Below the pieces are notes generated by a model, which searched no databases, had not been told where the DNA came from, and worked only from the letters and a program-made list of their open reading frames with translations. Of a stretch of DNA of 5,716 nucleotides, positions 1 through 5,184 are shown piece by piece. Positions within the stretch are counted from its first letter, which is position 1, and each line of letters opens with the position of its first letter. The stretch is from Minisyncoccota bacterium. GTDB taxonomy: Bacteria; Patescibacteriota; Minisyncoccia; Moranbacterales; GCA-2747515. Location: positions 1 to 5,716 of the forward strand of contig CALIRC010000028.1 of NCBI GenBank assembly GCA_938044295.1. The letters are read 5' to 3'. The translations under genes and the position numbers were made by a program.

Positions 1-1727
1 TTTAGTTTCTTGGTACCGACGCCAGGCACCCTAGCAAATGCATCAAGTGATTCTGGAAAGTTTCTTGCCATTGCTCGCAATGACACATCGCCAAATACGA
101 CGAATGCGGGCACATGTGCATCATCGGCGATTTTCTTACGGAGACCTCTGAGAATCTGGAAGAGTTTTTCATCATACTGCTCTTGTACGTGCATGACGAT
201 TTTTTCTTCTTTTTCCATCTTTGGCAAGTCAATTTTTTGCTTTTCATTGAGGAATTGTGCACCTTTTTTGCCAACTTTGTATGTTTCGTATTCATTGCTT
301 GCTCGTACAAGAAATCCCTTAGCAATGAGCTGCGCCATATACTCCATAAGATCCTGTGTTGTATACTCCTTTGCGATACCCCAGACACTTAATTTGTGAT
401 GGTCTCTACTGAGAACAGCCTTATCTCTGGATCCCCGGAGTACTTTTACGATATGTCCTTTTCCGAAAGTATTGCCGGTTTTGATTACTGCTGAGAGAAT
501 TTTCTGAGTGATTTCTGTTGCGTCCTCCATGTCTCTAGCGCTTCTACATACATCACACTGCGCGCATGCCTCTATCCCAGTCTGTCCAAAGTACGTTGTC
601 AAATATTGCCACCTACAAACTCGTGCACTTGCATAGTCCATAACCTCCTGTATTTTCTTTTCTTCACTTGTGCGCCTGTGCACATCTTCCATTTGCTGTA
701 AAAAGTAATCAAGCTTCATTTTATCTCCAGCACTGTAGAGCATCACCACTTCTGCATCAAGTCCATCACGTCCTGCACGACCAATTTCTTGATAATACCC
801 CTCTATTGTTTTTGGAAATGTTTTGTGAATGACAAGACGCACATCTGGTTTGTCAATACCCATGCCGAAAGCTACTGTCGCTACCACAACTGCTATCTCG
901 TCGCGCACAAACTTTTCTTGAACATCATGTCGCTCTTCTGGTAAGAGTCCTGCGTGATATACACCGGATTTCAGTCCTTTATTTTGTAAAAAAAGTGATA
1001 GCTCTTCTGTTTCTTTACGTGAGAAGCAATATATTATGACAGACTCTCCGCAGTATTTTTGGATGAGGTTAAGTATTTTTTGATTTGCTTTTGTCTTTGA
1101 TATTACTGAGATGTGGAGATTTTCCCTATAAAATCCTGAGATAAATGTTTTGTGTTTTGAAAATTCCAGTTCTCGTACGATATCTATTTGTACATTTTTT
1201 GTTGCTGATGCTGTGAGTGCAATTATCGGAATTTCTGGGAAATTTTTTCGGAAATGTTTCAGGTTGCGATAATCGGGACGAAAATCATGGCCCCATTGCG
1301 AGATACAATGCGCCTCATCGACTGCAAGCGCAGCTAATTTCATCTTTGCAAGCCATTTTTGTACGTGTGGACTCCCGAGACGTTCTGGAGCTATATAGAT
1401 GAGCTTGTAGCTTCCTTCGAGTGCTTTTTTTTCACGATTATGAAGCTCTTGCATATCAATCGATGAATTCAGCATTGTTGCTGAAATCCCATTTGCTGTC
1501 AGTGCATCGACCTGATCCTTCATAAGTGAAATCAGTGGCGATACGACGATTGTTGTCCCATCTCTGAGAAGTGCAGGTAACTGAAAAAGGAGTGATTTTC
1601 CACCTCCTGTAGGCATGACTACAAGACAATCCTGTCCAGACACGAAATGGTCTATTACTTTCTTTTGAAGCGGACGAAATGTATCGTACCCAAAATGTTT
1701 CTTGAGGAGTTTTTTTGCATCATACAT
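1..1727 (-). CDS. recQ: ATP-dependent DNA helicase RecQ (3' end beyond left edge)
   Basis: RecQ unwinds DNA 3'-5' using ATP in recombination and replication-fork repair. About 575 codons are visible, in one frame from ATG at 1727 to the window edge. Domains in order: an N-terminal segment with FGYDTFRPLQ; Walker A MPTGGGKS (residues 38-45, Lys44); DEAH box (137-140) followed by the RecQ aromatic loop SQWGHDFRPDY (143-153); motif III TASAT; helicase C-terminal half with VATVAFGMGIDKPDVR and motif VI QEIGRAGRDG (313-322). Zinc-binding cysteines follow at 371, 388, 391 and 394 (CX16CX2CX2C), then an RQC winged helix (about 400-505, including GKGHIVKVLRG) and an HRDC domain from about 520, ending in ARVPGVGTKKL. 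All catalytic residues are intact. By comparison with E. coli RecQ (about 610 residues) only a few tens of residues are missing. The gene follows the terminator of the DUF937 gene, so it should have its own promoter, but no convincing one was found. The ribosome-binding site is weak. Family assignment is secure. Confidence 0.97.
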   Translation of the reverse strand, partial: MYDAKKLLKKHFGYDTFRPLQKKVIDHFVSGQDCLVVMPTGGGKSLLFQLPALLRDGTTIVVSPLISLMKDQVDALTANGISATMLNSSIDMQELHNREKKALEGSYKLIYIAPERLGSPHVQKWLAKMKLAALAVDEAHCISQWGHDFRPDYRNLKHFRKNFPEIPIIALTASATKNVQIDIVRELEFSKHKTFISGFYRENLHISVISKTKANQKILNLIQKYCGESVIIYCFSRKETEELSLFLQNKGLKSGVYHAGLLPEERHDVQEKFVRDEIAVVVATVAFGMGIDKPDVRLVIHKTFPKTIEGYYQEIGRAGRDGLDAEVVMLYSAGDKMKLDYFLQQMEDVHRRTSEEKKIQEVMDYASARVCRWQYLTTYFGQTGIEACAQCDVCRSARDMEDATEITQKILSAVIKTGNTFGKGHIVKVLRGSRDKAVLSRDHHKLSVWGIAKEYTTQDLMEYMAQLIAKGFLVRASNEYETYKVGKKGAQFLNEKQKIDLPKMEKEEKIVMHVQEQYDEKLFQILRGLRKKIADDAHVPAFVVFGDVSLRAMARNFPESLDAFARVPGVGTKKL

Positions 1728-1817
1728 TTGACTGCTCTATAGTTTTTATTCTCAATCTCATTTCTCGTACAATCTCTTAATCATGTTCTATTGTAGACTT
1801 CGTGTGTTTTTTTCATT

Positions 1818-1854
1818 ACAAAAAATAGAGTGAATGCTGCATTCCCCTCTATTT
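1818..1854 (-). terminator. Rho-independent terminator after the DUF937 gene
   Basis: On the minus-strand transcript, AAATAGAG (1854-1847) pairs perfectly with CTCTATTT (1830-1823). Inside this, GAATG pairs with CATTC around a three-base loop, with a small mismatch between the two stems. A run of six T (1825-1820) follows on the transcript. It lies 18 bases past the DUF937 stop codon and separates that gene from recQ. Seen directly; termination itself is inferred. Confidence 0.78.
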
Positions 1855-1872
1855 GCAATTGTACTGACGATA

Positions 1873-2328
1873 CTAGTGCAATGCTTTTTCAAACTGCTCC
1901 AGTGTGATGTTTTTTTCTTTTTGCTCTTTGCCGAGTGCGCCCATAGCGAGTGGAGCAACGATTTCGAAAATATTTTTTACTGACCCTTTGTCAATACCTT
2001 CTTTTTGGGCAAGCTCTGACTCTATCTGGTCTGTGCGTGTACCCATGATGTGTTCGATAATCTTTGCCCCTTTGCTCTCCTGGGGATGTGCCACAAGTTC
2101 TTCGATATGTTCAAATATACTCCCATCATGGTCTGCAGTTATTGCTTCGTAAAGGGGCTGCGTCATTTGTGGCGCATTGCCCGCATTGCCGCGCATTGCA
2201 CCGACGAGTGCCGTTATTGCTTGGTCTAGTGCTGACTGCACAGCCTGTTGTGAAAGTCCGAGTTTCTGCGCGATTTTTTGTGCGACAACTTGTGAAATAT
2301 ATTGTTTGATTACTCCTTCAAAATTCAT
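1873..2328 (-). CDS. DUF937-family protein
   Basis: The 151-residue soluble protein has no signal peptide or membrane segment. It matches the DUF937 pattern: an N-terminal helix with AQKLGLSQQAVQSAL (about 20-34), a small-residue stretch around 41-52 (GAMRGNAGNA), then the second half with KGAKIIEHIMGTRTDQIESELAQ (86-108) and the signature-like IVAPLAMGALGK (123-134). The molecular function of DUF937 proteins is not established, so none is assigned. The chosen ATG is the first in frame. An AAGAAGG stretch precedes it, but the purine core ends only one or two bases before the ATG, closer than usual. The gene starts 81 bases after the VOC gene stop and has a possible extended -10 element upstream, so it may be read from its own promoter, from the VOC promoter, or both. 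It ends with TAG, followed by a strong terminator. Confidence 0.85.
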   Translation of the reverse strand: MNFEGVIKQYISQVVAQKIAQKLGLSQQAVQSALDQAITALVGAMRGNAGNAPQMTQPLYEAITADHDGSIFEHIEELVAHPQESKGAKIIEHIMGTRTDQIESELAQKEGIDKGSVKNIFEIVAPLAMGALGKEQKEKNITLEQFEKALH

Positions 2329-2362
2329 ATCCTTCTTGCTTTAATTGGTTGCTTACAACTTT

Positions 2363-2371
2363 AGTGTAGCA
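2363..2371 (-). promoter_or_regulatory. Possible extended -10 promoter element for the DUF937 gene
   Basis: The minus-strand sequence TGCTACACT fits an extended -10 element (TG-N-TATAAT-like, TACACT). It lies in the gap between the VOC and DUF937 genes and would start transcription about 25-30 bases before the DUF937 ATG. No good -35 hexamer is at the right distance. This is pattern matching only. Confidence 0.3.
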
Positions 2372-2409
2372 TATTCATGCTGTAGTCATTGATATTAGTT
2401 TTTAGCGCT

Positions 2410-2793
2410 CTATTTATTCTCTGAATGCAGTGCGATCATGTTACCTTCAGAATCTTCGATGATCGCCATGTGACCAAATTCGCCGATATCCATGTATGGC
2501 ATTAGTATTTTTATCTCTAAATCTTTTGCCTTTGAAACTGCTTTTTCGATGCTATCTTCTGGGGCATTGAAATACACCTTTGCTCCTTCGTGTGTCGGAT
2601 TGTATCCTTCACCCATCACTAGGGCCCCAGTCGCTCCATACCCCTCACCCATCGGCAAAAAACTCATGAGCATACCCTCAGCTTCTTCTTGGCGTTTACA
2701 CGTAAAGCCAAAAAAATTATTGTAAAACTTCTCTGCACGATCCATATCACTTACTGGGATCTCTACCCAACCTATTGGATTTTTCTGTTGCAT
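2410..2793 (-). CDS. VOC-superfamily protein (glyoxalase/bleomycin-resistance fold)
   Basis: The 127-residue protein is a single-unit VOC protein of the type annotated as 'predicted enzyme related to lactoylglutathione lyase'. The first beta-alpha module has IGWVEIPVSDMDRAEKFYNNFFGF (7-30), with Glu11 where many VOC enzymes carry a metal ligand. The middle is GATGALVMGEGYNPTHEG (53-70). The second module ends in IGEFGHMAIIEDSEGNMIALHS (103-124), with candidate ligands His108 and His123. Such proteins act in the cytoplasm as lyases, isomerases, dioxygenases or resistance proteins, usually as dimers. The substrate cannot be told here. Length is normal for the family. A promoter lies directly upstream and a terminator isolates the gene from the preceding operon. 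No Shine-Dalgarno sequence is visible before the ATG, which suggests a short-leader mRNA. Confidence 0.9.
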   Translation of the reverse strand: MQQKNPIGWVEIPVSDMDRAEKFYNNFFGFTCKRQEEAEGMLMSFLPMGEGYGATGALVMGEGYNPTHEGAKVYFNAPEDSIEKAVSKAKDLEIKILMPYMDIGEFGHMAIIEDSEGNMIALHSENK

Positions 2794-2808
2794 AATTTGT
2801 ATCTATTT

Positions 2809-2849
2809 ATTATATAAATATATTGTACTACAAAGAAATTGCCTTCCAA
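2809..2849 (-). promoter_or_regulatory. Promoter of the VOC gene
   Basis: Two overlapping sigma70-like options exist. TTGGAA (2849-2844), a 16-base spacer and TACAAT (2827-2822) give a -35/-10 pair with 4/6 and 5/6 consensus matches. A perfect TATAAT lies further down at 2814-2809 but lacks a good -35. The second would start transcription around 2802, leaving a leader of only about 10 bases before the ATG at 2793. The position just after the terminator of the preceding gene supports promoter function. Confidence 0.55.
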
Positions 2850-2857
2850 AATTTGCT

Positions 2858-2891
2858 TAAAGAAAAGCAGCAGTGCATCTGTACTGCTGCT
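2858..2891 (-). terminator. Rho-independent terminator closing the right-hand operon
   Basis: On the minus-strand transcript AGCAGCAGT (2891-2883) pairs with ACTGCTGCT (2874-2866), a perfect nine-base-pair stem with an eight-base loop. TTTTCTTT follows directly, sharing its first T with the stem base. It begins 7 bases past the stop of the small unknown gene and lies upstream of the VOC promoter, so it separates the two transcription units. Confidence 0.88.
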
Positions 2892-2898
2892 CATATGC

Positions 2899-3360
2899 TT
2901 ACCCATACTTTTCAAGTAGAATTTTTGCTACACCTCCTTTGTAAGCAAGTAATTGCTCCAGAGTTTTTTGTGGGTTTCGATGCAAATACCGCATTTCTAT
3001 CCATTTTCTCATCTTTTCTTGTGAATCGAGGTGACGAGGTGCGTACTGGAAGTCATTTAGAGTGTCTACACATACATCACTTTCGTATTCTATGCAGCGA
3101 ACACAATGAGCAAGCTTTTCTATCAATACTGGCTCCATACCTGATCTTGGACGTATTGCGATCAGTAAGTACTGCTTACCGACAACATGATTCCTGTTGT
3201 TAAGAAAAATATGTGTAAACCTCTCTCCTACTAAAAGATTTTTTGGAAAGTATTCAAGTGGAATGCGGATGATATTACATACAGCATGCTTTTTACAGAA
3301 ATCTCTACTTGACTGCAGTATGATCTCTCCTGCTTCATTTTCGACTGTATATTGATTCAT
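2899..3360 (-). CDS. Small protein of unknown function (153 residues)
   Basis: No family is recognised. From the chosen ATG the product is 153 residues, has no signal peptide or membrane helix, and is likely cytoplasmic. The first two thirds mix beta-like stretches (GEIILQ, KQYLLIAIR) with charged segments. Five cysteines occur at 22, 28, 86, 89 and 97, the last three as CVRC-X7-C, which could bind metal or be chance. The C-terminal 40 residues (MRKWIEMRYLHRNPQKTLEQ onward) look helical and basic. The frame stays open to a TTG at 3417 (172 residues, 6 bases after the preceding stop). The ATG at 3360 is preferred because AAAAAGGA ends 10 bases before it, whereas the TTG has no good ribosome-binding site and would add a lysine-rich tail. 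It follows the anchored cysteine-rich gene and is closed by a terminator, so it is the last gene of that operon. Confidence refers to being a real gene. Confidence 0.72.
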   Translation of the reverse strand: MNQYTVENEAGEIILQSSRDFCKKHAVCNIIRIPLEYFPKNLLVGERFTHIFLNNRNHVVGKQYLLIAIRPRSGMEPVLIEKLAHCVRCIEYESDVCVDTLNDFQYAPRHLDSQEKMRKWIEMRYLHRNPQKTLEQLLAYKGGVAKILLEKYG

Positions 3361-3364
3361 TGCT

Positions 3365-3410
3365 AGCGAGTCCTTTTTGGATTTTTTTACACTCGCATAA
3401 TTTACTCGCT
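3365..3410 (-). promoter_or_regulatory. Ribosome-binding site and possible leader hairpin of the small unknown gene
   Basis: The minus-strand leader holds AAAAAGGA (3378-3371), 10 bases before the ATG at 3360. Two copies of GCGAGT (3409-3404 and 3396-3391) lie upstream, and either can pair with ACTCGC (3371-3366), which abuts the ribosome-binding site. The distal copy gives seven pairs (AGCGAGT with ACTCGCT); the proximal one gives six, with the Shine-Dalgarno core in a 19-base loop. The ribosome-binding site is reasonably supported. A regulatory role for the pairing is speculative. Confidence 0.4.
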
Positions 3411-3423
3411 TAGACAATTCTGA

Positions 3424-4086
3424 TTACTTAAATGTACAACCACTCATTGTGCAGCGACCAATCTGATCTGGAAGTGTTGCGCAGTACTCAAATGTACCAT
3501 TTGCCTTGTCGACTGTCATCTCACAGCCTCCCCATGTAGCATTGAATCCAGAGAGATCAGGCCAGGTCCCGCGAGCATCCTCACCTTCGCAAATATTTTT
3601 TCCTGCTACAGGCTCATTCACGTATTTTTGATCATCTACACAAAGAATCACCGCTGGGACGGTTGAACTAAGACTTGCTTTTGCTCCAGCAATTTGAGCT
3701 TTCTCTCGCGCTTCGTTTGTTGCTTGCTCAATGATCTTTGCAATCACGGGTACCAATGCTGCTGCTACCATCTCTCGCTCTGTCGTACACAGCGCTTTTT
3801 GATCATCATAGGGTTCGAGAACATTTTCTGTAATATTTGTAATGATATCTCCTGTGGTTGTTGCTTCGCTTATATCTGAGGAAGCCTCTGCTATTGCACT
3901 CTCAACACTCCCCTCTAAATTTTCAACCACATCATTGATATCTTTCCGTACACATACCTCCAATTCCCTGTCCTTCATCATGCTTCCGACGGTATTTTTC
4001 TTTTGATTTTGCATGAAGAAAAACATGCCTATACCAATGAGACATAGTAAGAGTATTCCCGACAAAATTCCTAATATTATTTTCAT
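3424..4086 (-). CDS. Membrane-anchored cysteine-rich surface protein of unknown family
   Basis: The 220-residue product starts with a short hydrophobic anchor (residues about 3-25, ILGILSGILLLCLIGIGMFF) followed by QNQKK, a typical single-pass or signal-anchor arrangement. The remainder probably lies outside the membrane. Eight cysteines follow the anchor (45, 100, 149, 166, 188, 202, 212, 217), enough for four disulfides. Residues 40-145 look helical and acidic. The last 45 residues form a compact cysteine/glycine-rich unit (WPDLSGFNATWGGCEMT, EYCATL, GRCTMSGCTFK), reminiscent of C-terminal regions of pilin-like proteins, though no prepilin cleavage motif is present. The lipobox rule also fails (LLLC has Leu at -1). 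The frame is open up to 4392, but that part lies inside the propeller gene in another frame and is rejected. The ATG at 4086 directly precedes the anchor, 7 bases after the propeller stop, suggesting coupled translation. No Shine-Dalgarno sequence is seen. Confidence 0.8.
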   Translation of the reverse strand: MKIILGILSGILLLCLIGIGMFFFMQNQKKNTVGSMMKDRELEVCVRKDINDVVENLEGSVESAIAEASSDISEATTTGDIITNITENVLEPYDDQKALCTTEREMVAAALVPVIAKIIEQATNEAREKAQIAGAKASLSSTVPAVILCVDDQKYVNEPVAGKNICEGEDARGTWPDLSGFNATWGGCEMTVDKANGTFEYCATLPDQIGRCTMSGCTFK

Positions 4087-4093
4087 ATTTTTT

Positions 4094-5098
4094 TTATTGC
4101 ACTTTATTAAATTTTTTTGGATTTTCTGTGACGCCATAAATGTTTTCGATGTAGTTTGTTCCGTGGATTGTTTGTTCGCAATGGTTTTGCGAAGCAAGGC
4201 CGATCTTGTATTTTTGCTTACTTTTGATATCTTCAAAAAGAATGTCATTCTTTTCTTGATAGAAGATGTGTGTACTGTCATCATTATGACCGTTAAGGGA
4301 GATTGCTGCGTTATATCCTTTTGCCACCGCATCACTTTCAAAAATTGTTGATATTTCTTGTGTAGAAAAATCAAGCCTTCGTATCGCCTCACGTACTACT
4401 TGTCCATCGCTATACTCTTTTGTATACAGCGCACCCAGACTGTCCGATACATAAAAATTTGTTATTTTTCCTGCGACTTCATCGACTACTTTTGTATCGC
4501 CTGTGGCGAGATCGATTTCTAGTAGTCGGGATATGCGTGACTTGTCTAGATCTGCAACTGTATCCAAACCGCCATATGCATCGTCGACAGTATATGCCTT
4601 ACCATTTTGAGCAATGACATCGACAGGAAAGCTGAAGCCTTCAAAACCTTTGTAGTGCCTTGTTTTTTCATTTTTTACATCAATTTCCCATAAGTTTGCT
4701 GGAGCAGCAATTTCATAAATCCCTCCCATGATGTATACCTTGGAGCTATCTAGACTCCACTTATTTATAAGGATGCCAAACGAGCTACCGATTTCTTCTT
4801 CAGGTATCTCATACACTGTTGATTTTTTACTTGTGAGATCAGTTATTTCTACTTGCGTACTTACACTGAATCGATCAGAAGGGTTCTCTTTCTTTAACAG
4901 TCGTGCAACACTTTTTTTATCTGGCGAAAGAACTTCTTGTTGGTAATTTTTATCCTCACCATATACAAAAGTAGCCCCTAGTTCATCCAGTGGATCAAAT
5001 AGTTCCTCATCATACTCTATTTCTTGTCTATACGCACCATCAGCACTCCCAATGTAATATCGTCTCGTATAAACGAGATCATTATTTCTATTCATCAC
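4094..5098 (-). CDS. WD40/TolB-like beta-propeller protein (N-terminus probably frameshifted)
   Basis: The 334-residue frame has recurring blade-like units, each a strand, a D-x-x-T/S-K/G turn and another strand: VLSPDKKSVARLL (56-68) with VEITDLTSKKSTVYEI (83-98); WSLDSSKVYIMGG (114-126) with LWEIDVKNEKTRHYKG (136-151); NGKAYTVDD (165-173) with LLEIDLATGDTKVVDE (192-207); LGALYTKEYSDGQ (221-233) with IRRLDFSTQEISTIFE (239-254); and THIFYQEKNDILFEDIKSKQKYKIG (276-300). Such propellers usually bind proteins or ligands rather than catalyse; no partner is identifiable. The start is doubtful. GTG 5098 and ATG 5095 are the only starts in this frame after the stop at 5168-5170, neither has a ribosome-binding site, and the frame upstream (DGFLQVWASEDSGPHQLV) still reads like propeller. 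No signal peptide is present, although both flanking genes suggest the cell surface. It sits between them in one operon. Confidence 0.8.
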   Translation of the reverse strand: MMNRNNDLVYTRRYYIGSADGAYRQEIEYDEELFDPLDELGATFVYGEDKNYQQEVLSPDKKSVARLLKKENPSDRFSVSTQVEITDLTSKKSTVYEIPEEEIGSSFGILINKWSLDSSKVYIMGGIYEIAAPANLWEIDVKNEKTRHYKGFEGFSFPVDVIAQNGKAYTVDDAYGGLDTVADLDKSRISRLLEIDLATGDTKVVDEVAGKITNFYVSDSLGALYTKEYSDGQVVREAIRRLDFSTQEISTIFESDAVAKGYNAAISLNGHNDDSTHIFYQEKNDILFEDIKSKQKYKIGLASQNHCEQTIHGTNYIENIYGVTENPKKFNKVQ

Positions 5099-5184
5099 TA
5101 ACTGGTGTGGCCCACTATCCTCACTTGCCCATACTTGAAGGAATCCATCTCTGTTACTTCCAGTACATTACTTTTACTTGACAT
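5099..5184 (-). pseudogene. Frameshifted 5' end of the beta-propeller gene
   Basis: An ATG at 5184 overlaps the DUF5648 stop codon (5174-5176) by 11 bases and has a GAAGGTG purine stretch about 10 bases upstream. It opens a frame reading MSSKSNVLEVTE, then continues to an early TAG 29 codons after the start. At GAG (5151-5149), a -1 shift to the propeller frame gives VTE-DGFLQVWASEDSGPHQLV and runs without a stop into the propeller protein. The simplest explanation is one missing base near 5145-5155, by mutation or sequence error. No slippery heptamer is seen, so programmed frameshifting is unlikely. If repaired, the protein would have about 363 residues. The reading is inference from two overlapping frames. 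Confidence 0.5.

Noticed and set aside
2..388. A 128-codon minus-strand open frame and two plus-strand frames (10-399 and 114-392).
   Set aside because: They overlap the HRDC/RQC part of recQ, whose translation in another frame matches RecQ continuously to the edge.
1..1727. RecQ as part of a defence or mobile module.
   Set aside because: The domain layout (helicase, zinc/RQC, HRDC) is that of housekeeping RecQ, and the neighbours visible here are not defence genes.
1728..1817. recQ promoter candidates (TTGTAC with TAAAAA 18 bases on; or an isolated TACAAT).
   Set aside because: Hexamer matches are weak or lack a partner at proper spacing, so no site could be chosen.
4042..4086. Lipoprotein signal at LLLC in the anchored protein.
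   Set aside because: The residue before Cys15 is Leu, not the small residue a lipobox needs, and hydrophobic sequence continues past the cysteine.
4013..4351. Plus-strand frame of 112 codons with hydrophobic stretches, and similar plus-strand frames at 2823-3203, 1904-2152 and 5105-5308.
   Set aside because: All are antisense to well-supported minus-strand genes, and their translations are hydrophobic or cysteine-rich in the way expected of antisense frames. The one at 2823-3203 also runs through a terminator and promoter.
4087..4392. A 102-residue N-terminal extension of the anchored cysteine-rich protein (open frame up to 4392).
   Set aside because: It lies wholly within or against the propeller coding frame, is low-complexity and basic, and the membrane anchor right after Met 4086 fits a true N-terminus.
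5144..5160. Programmed -1 frameshifting at the propeller 5' end.
   Set aside because: No X-XXY-YYZ slippery heptamer is present at the place where the frames must switch.
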